Source: Todiramphus chloris collaris
Lineage: Eukaryota; Chordata; Aves; Coraciiformes; Alcedinidae
DNA length: 64,000 nucleotides
Assembly: GCA_025345505.1 (NCBI GenBank)
Contig: JANVCC010000152.1
Span: forward strand, 2,179,318-2,243,317
Direction: 5' to 3'
A program made the translations under genes and the position numbers. The notes below the pieces were generated by a model that saw only the letters and a program-made list of their open reading frames with translations, did not search any database and was not told where the DNA came from. Of this stretch, positions 25,901-38,050 are shown piece after piece (position 1 is the stretch's first letter; every line of letters begins with the position of its first letter).

Positions 25901-28850
25901 GAATCCCAGCAATCAAGATCCTAGTCTTTTGATGAATAAGCCTAGGTTGTTGTTATCCATTGTCATGTCAAGACATGTCTGTCCTATATGCAGCTGAAAT
26001 GTCAGGAAAATGATGACCCTGTCATATAGGTCAGTCCTTACCATTACTGAGACCAAAAGTAAACACGAAGATTCCAAAGCAGTCACTGTTGTTAAGGAGG
26101 ACTGTGAAGTTGCACCCACAGTGACTTAGACATAGTTCTGTTATCTTTTGCTGTCAGAAAATTTGTTTGATGCCCATATCAAGGTGGGAGTTTAAAAACT
26201 AGAACAACCACTCAGATGATGTATTTTTAAGAAGATAAAAATTACCATATCATTTCTTCCTTTCTACTAAGGAAAGAAATTACTTTATCAGCTCAGGATA
26301 ACATAGCTATTTTCATATGTATTCTTGGGAACAAGGCAATGCTCTTGACAGCCTACCTCAAGGTACCACTATGTGCTTGTAAAGGATAACTTCTAAGAAG
26401 TTAAAAATCTGGAGCATATCTGAAAATACTGGTACTCAGAATACATCTGAATTGGAGTAGGAGTAGAGTTTACTCCTAGAAGCAAAGAATGGGTTATTAC
26501 TGATTTAATGAGATTAATATAATCTCCTGTAGCATCCTCAATAGAACAGTCCAAGTCACCTCATGAATATATATCTTCTAAGAATAGATGAAAAAAAATT
26601 TAGTCTGTCCTGAAATATTTAGAGCTGTCCTGGCTTTCTGTGAGTAGATTTGGTCTCTTAGCTCTTTGTCTGATTGTGTCAAACACCACCATGAATCCTT
26701 AAATTGCTTCTCTTGGTCCATCCAAGGACAGAGATCTATCGCAGAGAGATTATGCCTCACGCAGTCAGCGAGTCTTGCAAAAGAAACCTCAGTCCAGAAA
26801 AGAGCTGGCAGCAAAGGGAGTGTTGCTAAGACACATTGGACTTGACATAATGCAGCTGCTAAGAGGTCTTGATAATTTCCCATTTCTGAAGGTATGATTG
26901 CATTGGTTATCTCAGGGAAATGAAAGGAAACTTATTCATACTCTGACTTGGGGGAAAAAAAAAAAAAGTTCTGTGACTGTGTTAGACGTGGACCTATGGA
27001 GAGCCTGGGTATGGTGTTGCAGGCAAAGCATCACACTAACATTATTGTTTGGTTTTCCTTTTACTCAGAAAATGGGTAGGATGGACTTGTGACAAATGAA
27101 ATACACAACATAAATATACCCTTAGATTCTGCCACTGCACGTTCAAGAAAACCCTTGTGCTTCTGCAGTTCAACTAAATGCTTATCTTTTTATTTCCTCT
27201 AAGGATAAGCACAGCAATAGCTCCATTTAACAAGTCCAATAGAACCTAACGTTATTCTAAAATAAAAGTTTCTTAGAACAATTCTTGGCAATATACTTTC
27301 TATTCACATATCAATAAATTGATCACTTTCTCTATGGGAAAAAAGAAAATGATAACTTAAGAGTTATTATCAAATATGGTATTGCTCAGTGCTTCAGAGG
27401 AAGATACAAAGTACCCTATAGCTATAAAATAACCTGCATCAGGTTACAATTTTACCCTAATACTTAGTTGTTAGAATTTGAATTACACCTGCCACTAACA
27501 CATTCCATACTTCATCCAATTTTTGGTAACATTAGCCAATATGACTCTGAATACTCAAAATATTCACAGAAAAGCTGGTAGTTCTTTAAATTTACCAAAT
27601 TCCTGACTTCCACAGTTTATTTAGCATTTGAGAAAGTGACTTCCGTTTCAGTATTCTCCATACCCAGATTATGCTGTACATGTCCTTGGTCTTGTGTCAT
27701 GATTCTCTAAGATGATGAAAAAGAGATTATCCTTGCCTATTTTCTCTAGAGCAATCCATTATTTTATATTCAATGTCATATAAAGCCATCTCCTATTGCT
27801 TTTGAAGAAAATGTTTATCTCCTCAGGATTCCCTGTGATGCAGACTCATACAGAAGTTATTTTTCTCCTTTATGATGTTTCTGTACTCCTAACTGCTGCT
27901 GTGAATCCCTTTAGGTCAATAATTTCCTTACAAACTTTATAATTTAAAAATATTTTAAAATTCTATATTCTTTGGATTTCTTCTCATCTACAACATTCTT
28001 AGGTGTCTGATTTTCACATTTTTTTTCCGCCAAAAATTTACTTGCAAGGTTTACTTCCTTTCACTGAAGGATTCTTCCTTTGTTCAATTAATTTTCCTGA
28101 CTTGCAGGTGAACAACACTAGCTTTACACTTTGCTCTTCTACTTTTGGAATTATTAACAGGTTAAAAAAGTTTAAATTTATTATCCTATAATAACTAGTA
28201 ACTGTTATACTGTTAGAACGGTTACAATAGCTAGTTACTGTTTGAACCATGTCTCACAGAAAAGGGGATGGAATTGGTGATGAATTTACTGTTTCCTATC
28301 CAAGAAGACAATAGAAGTGTAATTAGAAGTATGAAATGAGTCATCAGCACATGAGTGAATAATTTCAGAAGTGATGTAGGAAGACTTGGAGTGTTGATCA
28401 TTTGGAGGTATTCTCTGAGAACAGGTTTCATATCTTCATGGATGCTCTTCACCTAAGCATATGGGATGCCAGCTTGCAATCCAAGCTGGCAGAATGAATA
28501 AAAAGAACTTGAAACTGAGAGATGGGAAGAGAGCCTGAGAAGGAATCATATAGTTTCTTCATTTAACACCCAGGACAGGGGGGAATTTGGCTTCAGGAAG
28601 GTGGTGGCAACAAATATAGAATAGAGGAACTTAAAGACTGAGGAGTTTGACTAGAATGGTAATAAAAAAAAAAATCAGTAGAGGCAGTAAAAGAATTGCA
28701 GGAACCTATGCAAGAAAACAGGGGATCCAAAATCAGTGAGAAATACGAATCAAACTTTATGGACATCATTCTGTTAGAATGGATTTGCACCAATGATCAG
28801 AGAAGATACATATTAACTGAAAGGTCTATAATATTTATAAAAGGAAATTT
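22961..28850. other. Intron stretch, possible LTR-like segment at 24.07-24.49 kb
   Basis: Mostly AT-rich, unique-looking sequence. The part around 24070-24490 is richer in GC, has an AATAAA-like stretch and LTR-like wording, but clear TG/CA ends and a target duplication were not found. Short chance frames occur elsewhere. Confidence 0.35.
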
Positions 28851-28900
28851 AAAAAAAAAAAAAAAAAAGAGAGAGAGAGTGAGAGAGAGAGAGAGAGAGG
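28851..28900 (+). repeat. Poly(A) plus (GA)n microsatellite
   Basis: An A18 run (28851-28868) is followed by (GA)n with one GT interruption to about 28900. Confidence 0.95.
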
Positions 28901-29199
28901 ATGATATCCTGGTAAAAACCAAAATTACACTGGGGAAGAGTTGTAAAGACAACGTGCAGGCAAGTACAGAGAAACCTGCAGTAGGATGATATCACCCTTG
29001 TTTTAGTAGGAAAATACTACCAGAAACAATGTAATGATGGGACACTGCAGCTCTTCATATGCAAAGGAGATAATAAACATATTATTGGCTGTTCTGGATT
29101 TCTTCAATATGGAGTCTATTTGCCAAAATACCCAGGCCTTTGTTTTGATAAAGAATGAAGACATGCCCAAAGAGGCTGTCATAGAAAATAAGCTTGTAT

Positions 29200-31480
29200 A
29201 GAAAGCAGATGAGATTAGTTTGTTTAAATTAAATGGAAGAATAAACGAAACAGACTTAACTAAGAAGAGGTTTTGCACATTTTAATAAATAAAAGAATCT
29301 AATTAGGAAAGTGAAGTCAACTGTATTGAGGATCTTAGGGACTTGAATGTGGAGGAAGCCTGGCATTTCTTTATATTAAATATACTAAAGTATTATCTGG
29401 AATTAGCATCCAAAAGAAGGGGGAAAAATATGAGAAAAAGCTCCATATGTAGCTAGAGGGAAAGGTGTCTCAGTAAGGACAGCAGGGGCAAAAAATAAGG
29501 CTAGAAGAAACAGTAAAAGCTGTATCCACCAAAGAAAACTGCTGGAGGGAACAAAGTGGATAAAATGGGAACTAACCAAAAAATCCCTAAACTTCATCAG
29601 CTTTACAGAGACTGTTAAAACAAATAAAATGTCCTTTCACCACATAAACAGAAGGAAAAAGGAGTTACTGGGGAGAAAGAATTTGAAAATCAACTTAAAA
29701 TGGCTGCTTGTCTGAAGAAAGACTGCTACAGGTTGTAATAAGGACAGTAGTGATAGGTTTGGGGACAAGGTTAACTAAGGAATTAACATATCTACAGTAA
29801 AGTAAAAATGTCAGAGAGATTGAATATACTTGATGGAAGGAATTTTTTAATATCTGTTATCTCAGAAATGGTGTCATGGGTTTCTGAAATGACAGAGAGC
29901 TACATGTGGGACCTGTAAAACTGGGCGGAATGTGTTCTCTGGTCCTCACTGCTAATAGGGAAGTGCTGATTTTTCTCGGCCTGTGGCAGAGCTTGACTCC
30001 CATATACATCCCAAAGAGGAGTTTTGCCATGACTCAACTGCAGCTGCAGTGCTCTCACACTTTACTATCCATTTCCTCCTCCCTTGCTATGGTGCTGGCA
30101 CAAATGCTGTTTCTTTCTGCATGAATGGTGCTAGCAATAAGTCAGAAAAAACAATTAGTCAGAGAGAAATGAGAGAACTAAAACAGTGTTGCTGCCTCTG
30201 GAAGATTTATTTGTCTACCACAGAGTATGTGCTAACACGGCATTTGTATTTAAGGTGTGAATTGGTTGCAAAGGAATTCTTCAGACTTCCTAATCTCATC
30301 TTTATTTTAGGCAAGGCTGTAGAAACAAATTTGGAAGGAAAGGAAAATTAAAGATGCAGATAAGGACAAATAAAATTCAATGTGAACTTATACAAATTGT
30401 CTGTACCAACTAGTCTGATCATCTTTATTTAATAAAAGCTGGACTTGGACTTTCTGGCACTGGGAAGTTGCTCTAAACTGATATAGCCTTGGAAGCACAT
30501 ATGCTAAGGTACCACACAGTCTGTTGCTACCACTGTCTAGATGGTGATGAAAGACAATTGATGGGCCAGGGGGAGGTAACCTACATTGAACTAATTTTTG
30601 TCTGATTCAGAAGTATTATGTCACAAAAGACAAAGAGAACTAATGAAGTTTTATGATAATACAAAGTTGAGAGCCAAAATTGATAAAGGGAAATGTCAAA
30701 GATCTTTTTTGAGCAGAAAGTGGACAGAGTATAACAGAATGAGGTATGAGGTCAGGTACTGAAGGAATAATTATGTGGAATAAAAAGATAAAAAAATAAA
30801 AATAATAAGAAGAGCTGCATCAGGAAGTGACTGTACCAACAAGAGTCATCTATATGATCCTCTCACATAAAAGGAAGAAGTGCCTCCAAGGCATACCAGA
30901 TCCATTTTGTCCATCCAGGGAAGGACAGAACAGAACAGAATGTTTATATTATTTTCTTGAAGATACTAGTGGTACTTCACCTGCATTAATGTGAAGTGTT
31001 CAGTTTTCTCATGTTCAAGACAGATGGATTCATCTGGGATAGGTGAACTGAAAAGCCTAAGACAGTCAGAAAAATTAAGAGCTTGGTTAATTAGAGGAAA
31101 CTAAGAGCATTTGGCTTGGAAAAACAAAGGTTGAGCAGTAAGAATGTATTTATTCCCCATCAATATGGCACAGTTAGAGAAATGATTCATCCAAGTTAAA
31201 TGACAATTATAGCTCTACAGGTAAAAATATCCGTTATAAATTAGCAACTAATAAGCACGGAGTTAAAAGGAAAAAAAAATATGTATGAACCATAGTATCA
31301 TTACAAAGAAATAGAAGAGCTTTATTTTAAGTGTTGGGCTCAATGAGGTTTTGTGAATGTTTAAGTCATGTTCCTGAGAATTTATTAGCATTGGACATCT
31401 TCAAGGGTAGAGATCTTGAACGTGAGAGAGAATGTGAAGGCCAAACACATGCAGTCCCAAGGCTAAGGAGTCCCTGAATA
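29200..31480 (+). mobile_element. Decayed ancient LINE-like tract
   Basis: The piece at 29347-29430 (GAATGTGGAGGAAGCCTGGCATTTC, then GCATCCAAAAGAAGGGGG) resembles the EN-RT linker of an old amniote LINE (CR1/L2-L3 type): a frame with EEAWHFF followed by a basic KRRGKK stretch. Weaker similarity to a LINE 3' region occurs around 31080-31400. No frame is intact. Boundaries and family are uncertain, and parts between may be unique sequence. Confidence 0.38.
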
Positions 31481-31721
31481 TAGGTTACAAGAAGTCAGGA
31501 GTACAAAACCTGAAACAGTAAGGATGGGATCCCACACTCTGCTCATCAGAATATATTCTCATCAGCATCACTGCTGATACTAAAAAGACAATTTTGCCAA
31601 GTGGTTTCAGGACGAAGGAAGCCTATTGAACTTTTCAGTTGTATCAGTAATGATTTTTCTTTTATGTCAGTCTTACTTGGATCAATGTAATCTCTTAGAG
31701 GACAGGCAGTGAGGATGCAAA

Positions 31722-32145
31722 TGTGCAAATTTATGATCTTACTAGTGTTGCAGAGTCTTGGTGGGATGGCCTCTATAACTGGGGTGTGGGAATGAATGAA
31801 TACAGGCTCTGTAGGAGGGACAGGCAGGGGAGACAAAGAGAGGGTGTTGCCCTCTATGTCTGTGACCAGCTGGAGTCCATGGACCTCTGCCTGGGGATGG
31901 ATGAGGAGCCAACCAAGAGCTTATAGGTCAGGATTAAAGGGGGGACAGGGACAGGTGACATTATAGTGGGGGTGTGCTACAGGCCACCCAACCAGGAAGA
32001 CTGAGTGGATGAGGCCCTCTAAGACAGATAGTAGCAGCCTCACATTCACAAACTCTGATCTTCATGGGAGACTTCAGCCACCCTGATGTCTGTTAAAGGA
32101 CAACACAAAAGGGCATAAGCAATCCAGGAGGTTCCTTCTCCAAGT
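31722..32145 (+). mobile_element. Outer CR1 LINE, endonuclease part, split by nested CR1
   Basis: The frame from 31723 encodes the CR1 ORF2 endonuclease: ESWWDGLYNWGVG, then REGVALYVCDQLE, and after stops IVGVCYRPPNQ. It stops at AAGT (32142-32145), where a younger CR1 begins. The endonuclease text continues at 33162 onward. Confidence 0.9.
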
Positions 32146-33161
32146 CAGTGGAGCAGAGTCTATCTGGAGGCCTGTGACTAGTGGTGTCCCCCAAAGGTCA
32201 GTGCTGGGTCCAATACTGTTCAATATATTCATCAGTGATCTGGACGAAGGGATAGAGTGTACCCTCAGCAAGTTTGCTGATGACACAAAACTGGGAGGAA
32301 TGGCTGACACTCCAGAAGGTTTTGCTGCCATCCAGCGTGACCTGGACAGTCTGGAGAGCTGGGCAGGGAGAAATTTAATGCAATTTAATAAAAGCAAGGG
32401 TAAAGTGGTGCATCTGGGGAAGAACAATCCCATGGATCAGTATAGGCTGGGGGCTGATCTGTTGGAGAGAAGCTCTGGGGAAAAAGACCTGGGGGTCCTG
32501 GTGGACAAGAGGACGACCATGAGCCAAGAATGCGCCCTCGCGGCCAAGAAGGCCAATGGCATCCTGGGGTGCATTAAAAAGAGTGTGGTCAGCAGGTCGA
32601 GGGACGTTCTCCTCCCCCTCTACTCTGCCCTGGTGAGGCCCCACCTGGAATACTGTGTCCAGTTCTGGGCACCCCAGTTCAGGAAAGACACTGAGCTACT
32701 GGAGAGAGTGCAGCGCAGGGCCACCAACATTAATAAGGGAGTGGAGCATCTCCCTTATGAGGAGAGGCTGAGAGAGCTGGGTCTCTTTAGCCTGAAGAAG
32801 AGGAGGCTGAGGGGGGAATCTCATTAATGTCTATAAATATATAAAGGGCGAGTGTAGGGAGGATGGAGCCAGACTCTTCTCAGTGTCATCCAATGTTAGG
32901 ACAAGGGGCAATGGGAGCAAGTTGGAAAATAAGAGGTTTAGGATAAACATAAAAAAAAACTTTTTTACAGTAAGGGTGACAGAACACTGGAACAGGCTGC
33001 CTGGGGGGGTTGTGGAGTCTCCTTCTCTGGAGGCATTCAAAACCCACCTGGACACGTTCCTGTGTGACCTGCTCTAGGTGATCCTGCTCTGGCGGGGGGT
33101 TGGACTAGATTATCTTTCTTGGTCCCTTCCAACCCCTAACAATCTATGAATCTATGAATCT
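32146..33161 (+). mobile_element. Inner CR1 LINE (youngest-looking copy), nested
   Basis: The insert is 1,016 bases, 5'-truncated, in the same orientation as its host. It ends in AATCTATGAATCTATGAATCT. AAGT lies on both sides (32142-32145 and 33162-33165), a likely 4-base target duplication. The open frame 32174-32827 keeps 217 codons of RT without a stop: [68 protein letters not shown]. It is then lost by a frameshift near 32815. The downstream frame 32883-33077 holds the ORF2 tail ([27 protein letters not shown]). Low decay suggests a later insertion than its neighbours. Confidence 0.93.
32174..32827 (+). pseudogene. CR1 ORF2 reverse transcriptase remnant (217 codons open)
   Basis: This is the C-terminal half of the RT of the inner CR1. 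The catalytic FADD is intact, in FADDTKL. The EN domain and the RT fingers are absent because of 5' truncation, and the C-terminus is lost by frameshift. It cannot encode an active retrotransposase. It is the longest transposon-derived frame in the window. Confidence 0.9.
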
Positions 33162-34766
33162 AAGTGATAGAGGAGTCAATGAGTAGGGGTGCTATGCTAG
33201 ACCTTGTTCTCACCAATAAGGAGGAGTTGTTGGGGAGTGTGAAGCTCAAGGGCAGCCTTGACTGCAGTGACCATGAAATAACTAAAGTCTGAGAGAGTTG
33301 AACCTGGCTGGGGATGTCAAGGGCAACAAGAAAAGCTTCTGTAGGTACATGAGTGATAAAAGGAAGACTAGGCAAAACGTGGGCCCTCTCCATAATGAAA
33401 TGGGAGACCTGGTTACCTGGGACCTGAAGAAGGCTGAGATACTCCTTGCATCAGTCTTTACAAGCAAGTGCTGCAGCCAAACCACCTCAGTCACAGAAGG
33501 CCAAGGCAGGGACTGAGAAACTGAAAAACTACCCACTGTAGGAGAAGACGAGGTTCAAGACCATCTAAGGAACCTGAAGGTGCACAGTTCTATGTGACCT
33601 AATGAGATGCATCTATTGGTCCCAAGAGAACTGGAGATGAAGTTACTAAGCCACTATCCATCATATTTGAGAAGTTGTGGCAATCCTGTGAAGTTTCCCC
33701 TGACTGGAAAAGCGGAAATATCACACCCATTTTTGAAAAAGGAAAGAAGGAAGACCTAGGGAATTACAGGCCAGTAAGTTTCACCTCTGTACCCAGAAAT
33801 ATCATGGAGCAGATCCTCCTGGGAACTGTGCTGAAGGCACATGGAAAATAAGCAGGTGTTTGGTGACAGCCAACATGGCTTGGCTAAGGGCAAATTATGC
33901 CTGACAAATGTGGTGGCCTTCTATGTTGGGTTTACAGCATTGGTGGATGAGGGAAGAGCAACTGATGTCATCTACCTGGACTTCTGCAAAGCATTTGACA
34001 CTGTCCCACATGACATCCTTGTCTTTAAATTGGAGAAATATGGATTTGACAAATGAACCACTTAGTGGATAAGGAATTGGCTGCATGTTACACTCAAAGA
34101 GTTGCAGTCAATGGCTCAATGTCCAAGTGGAGACTGGGGGTGAGAGGCACTCCTCAAAGATTGGTATTGGTCAGTGCTGTTTAACATCTTTGTTTGCAAT
34201 ATGGATAATGGGTTTGAGTGCATGGTTAGTGAGTTTGCAGATGACACCAAACTGTGTGGTGCAGTCAATATGCTGCAGGGAAGGGATGTCATCCAGTAAG
34301 ACTGTGACAGTCTTGAAACGTGGGCCCATACAAACCTCATGAAGTTCAACAAAGCCAAGTGCAAAGTCCTGCACAAAGATTGGGGAAATCCCAAGCACAA
34401 ATACACACTGGGTGATAAATGGGATGAGAGCAGCTTGTGGAAAAAGCCTTGTGAACGTCAGTTGATTAGAGAGACTTCTTAGAGGGGCAAGTATTGATAG
34501 GGCAAGGGGTAATGGCTTTAAACTGAAAGAGGGTAGATTTAGATTAGATGTAAGGAAGAAGTTCTTCAATGTGAGGGCGGTGAGACACTGGAACAGGTTG
34601 CCTAGGGAGGCTGTGGATGCCTAATCCATGGAAGTGTTAAAGGTCATGTTGGATGCAACTTTGAGCAGTTTGATCTAGTGGAAGGTATCCCTGCCCATGA
34701 TAGGCAGGTTGAACCTAGATGAACTTTTATGTTCCTTCCATCCCAAGCCATTCTATGATTCTATGA
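33162..34766 (+). mobile_element. Outer CR1 LINE, endonuclease end through 3' tail
   Basis: Resumes the older element after the nested insert: GTGATAGAGGAGTC...CTATGCTAGACCTTGTTCTCACC (end of EN), then EN-RT linker, RT ([12 protein letters not shown] in frame 33841-34056), EFADDTKLC near 34230, ORF2 tail (34171-34569 region, antisense readable) and ATTCTATGATTCTATG at 34766. With 31722-32145 this gives about 2 kb of one CR1, the longest here. Stops and frameshifts are many. It lies antisense to MTNR1B in intron 1. Confidence 0.92.
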
Positions 34767-37539
34767 AATTTAAAAATGGAACTTGACAAATTACTAGAAG
34801 AATTACATGATTACTTCTGACTTTGTATGTTGATTTCTTCTCACTTAAAAGTAAATGACTACAATGAGATAGTCCCTCTTGATTCTCTTGCATTTTAGTA
34901 GAGAGAAATAAACACTTGTATGGGCTGAATCATACCATCCTAATGGAGATGTCAAAAATAAGTTAGATTAACTATACCCTAAAAATGCTTACTTTTCTCC
35001 ATTGATTATAAAGGGAGCCCAAGGGAAGAAGTTCAGAAACAGATATCTCCACTGTAGTCTTCTAAGAGATGAATTCCAGCCAGGAGACAACTGTCCTCCA
35101 TCCCAGTGGACAGGAGTAGTAATGGGAGAGGAATAAAGGAGAGAAAGAGAACTGATGTGGCCAAAGAGATTAAGAATAACTGAAATCAGCATACAACAAA
35201 GGAGAAAACATAGAGAGATGTGGAATGAAGGCTACAGAAAGGGAAATAGAATGGAAAAAAAGAGTGCAAGTCTTGATTATATTGCCAAAAATGTTTATTT
35301 AGTAGACAGGCAAGTACCAAAATTACAATTCTATGTGCAGGAATGTTTCATTTTGTACAAATGTACATAGAGGAAGTATTGCACATCTCTACAGCTGCAC
35401 ATACATTAGACAGAACTAAATGTGTAAGTACACCCCTGTTCTTAGAGGTAAAAGAAACATGAATGTTGATCCAAATGGTGTTGCAAAAGCACCTTGTCAT
35501 TCAAATGGAAATCAGGGTCTCATTTGTGCTGTATTAGCTGTTATATATAGAAAGGAAAATAGTGGAGAGAGTGTAAGAGGGTTGACACAGTGCACTAAAA
35601 AACCCCACTTTCTGCTAATGTATTTTTTGGCAGTGCACCAAGGTTAGTATTAGGCCTTCTGCCAAAAGTCAAAGGGTCCCAAGTTGTCACTACTCTTTGA
35701 AACTATATTGAGTTAATGTGCCTAATTCTCACCTGGTGCTGATTTTATGCTGGGCTTAAGGTCAATGAAATACAAATAGTTTGCTTTATCTCCCTCCAGT
35801 GGGAGATGCCTTGCCAGTTTCCAGATTCTGAAGTGCTTCCTACTGGGTTCTTACTCCAGCCCGTAATTTTATGGTTATAGTTATTGCTATACAAATGTAT
35901 CCTGAAATTCATAAAAGTATCTAGCGGTTTTGATTGACTTGATCAGATACCTTTAGAGTACTTGACCATCCAACAGATTTTGTTGAACACACGAAAACTT
36001 TATCAATTCACAAGTTTAGCCCTTTAAATGCTGCCTTCAACTGGGCATGCTTTATTAAAACCACACAAAATCAATAGTGGCTTTTGAAAACTCAAAACAC
36101 ATTTGACATTTCAAATAGAAAGATGGGCTGATTTGTTATTTACATATACAAAATTCTATTAATTTTGTAGTATGTTGGAAAAAGTACAAAGTCCCCTCCC
36201 AAATTAGAAATGATAAAAGCATTAATTGATGTAAATTAAATCACTTTCAGAGATCAGAATTTGCTCAGCCTCTCATAGAAAGACTGAGTGCAGTTAGGTG
36301 CAAAGACAAGCATGTTGATTCCTACCAGTTATGCTATGCATTGCTTGGAAAAGACTTCACAAATTTTCCCCTCCCCCTCCAAAACCAAATTTAAATGTGG
36401 GAAAGAGGCTTCTGTATGCTATGAAACAACCGTTCTGTTGTAAGGCTGGCAAAATTCCCACTGTTTAAGGAGTGGATGAGCAATATCTAAAAGCATCCAT
36501 CCTACCCATTCTCCACTCTCTGCTGCTGAACATAGTATTTGCCAGCATAAAGGCTAATGGGTCATTTTATTTCACTCTATCTTGTGCCTCCTAACAGAAT
36601 TAAAATATATTTTCCTTTGATCGTGCTTTAATTTTAAGGAAGGTGGTGCATAATTACATTGTTTGCAATGATCAGATTTTTCCAGGAAACCTAGGACAGA
36701 GTAGTGTTGATAAATAGTGAAAATATGCTAAAGCTCTTCTGCTTTCTGAAAGGAAGATTACTATTTGTACTAGAGAAGTGGGTAGAGGTGTTTAATTTAT
36801 TCCTAATACACCTACGGCTTATTTGAAGTCCCAAACTCTCATCTTTGGACAAAAAATAAATAAATAAATCTAGCTTTGTTTTGTCCTTTCCTGACATCCC
36901 TTATTAGAGGTCTAACTCCTTTCATGCCATTTTTCCTTGCAATTTCACTTTTTAATACATCTGCTCCCCTTGCAATTATGAACATGTTGCTTCTGATTTG
37001 CTCAGAAAGGAAAACCTGGAAGTCCACTGCTCGGTCATCCATTCTGGTTGGAGATTAAGGTCTGACAAGCTCTGCCTTAGCAGTCCACTACCTCCTCATT
37101 CCTTCCACCACTCCACTCACATCAGTTTGCAGTTCTCTTCCACTCTGTTCCCTCCTTAAGAATTTTTCTCTGGAAATACATCTGTGGACATTTACCAAAC
37201 TATTCTTTTTCAGCATAATCCCCAAGAGTCATCTCTCCCTGATGGCAAATGAAGAACTGGCAACATAGAAGGTATTTAACCACATGAAGATTATTCATCA
37301 GCAACTCCCTACTATTCTTCACGGTACTTATCAAAGATGAAAAGATCCTTTGGGACAGGGTCAGTGACATCTCATTAACGATGATCCTAGGAGGAGATCG
37401 ATTAGTAGGTATTTGATTTAGATAAGAAGATCACGTCTTATTTCCTTATTTGTAGAACGCCACAGAGCACTTCGATCAGTATTTTGAAACTTACTGTTCC
37501 AGGCATCACTCTCTTCCAGTCCAAACCCTCCCCTTCGCT
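34767..37539. other. Intron stretch, no recognised element
   Basis: AT-rich sequence to about 37480, then composition changes sharply into the CpG-rich block. A 67-codon minus frame at 36839-37042 (basic, no known motif) is the only one with non-random-looking wording, and it has no support. Confidence 0.4.
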
Positions 37540-38050
37540 GTCATTTGAACGGAGGAAAACGAGGTTGCCAAGCGCGTTTCAGAAGAGAGCCCGTCTCTTG
37601 CTCCCCTCTCGGCCGGGATTTGATGCCTGGGGTCGGCTGCGCCCTCCAGCAAGAGCCTATTCCCTGGGCGCTTGTCCACCCGGAGCCCAGGCGCGAATCT
37701 CTCTGGGAACGATCCTTCTCCCGGCGCCGAGGGGACCGGGAAGGCGCTGATGACCCCCGGGGGCTCCCGAGGGGAGCGGGGCGCGGGGGGAGCTCCCTCC
37801 CCGCCGCGGCGGCCCGCCCAGCTCCTCTCCTCTCCTCTCCGTTCCGCTCGGCCGGACGGAGCTGCGCCCGCCCGCTCGTACCCGGCCCGGCGCTGCTCGG
37901 CGGCAGCGGCCCCCTCCCGGGGAACGGAGGGCTCCGGCTCCCGGCACTGCTGGTTACTGCGGAGTTCTTTCTTCCCTGCTCGGCACTCGGCTTTACTGAT
38001 ATCTCGGTGCGGCTCTGCTGCTCAGTAACAGCTTGGTCTCTTCAAATGTA
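37540..38050. promoter_or_regulatory. Intronic CpG-rich block
   Basis: This is a dense CpG block about 1.6 kb inside intron 1, separated from the promoter island by a moderately CpG-rich stretch. It carries several long open frames on both strands, which is usual for GC-rich DNA. None resembles a known protein. It could be an alternative promoter, an antisense or lncRNA promoter, or an enhancer-associated CpG island. Confidence 0.6.

Noticed and set aside
28696-28989. 97-codon frame with KKKKRERVRERER stretch
   Set aside because: Translation of poly(A)/(GA)n.
36839-37042. 67-codon minus frame with basic protein-like wording
   Set aside because: Too short, no family recognised, and no splice or repeat context to support it.
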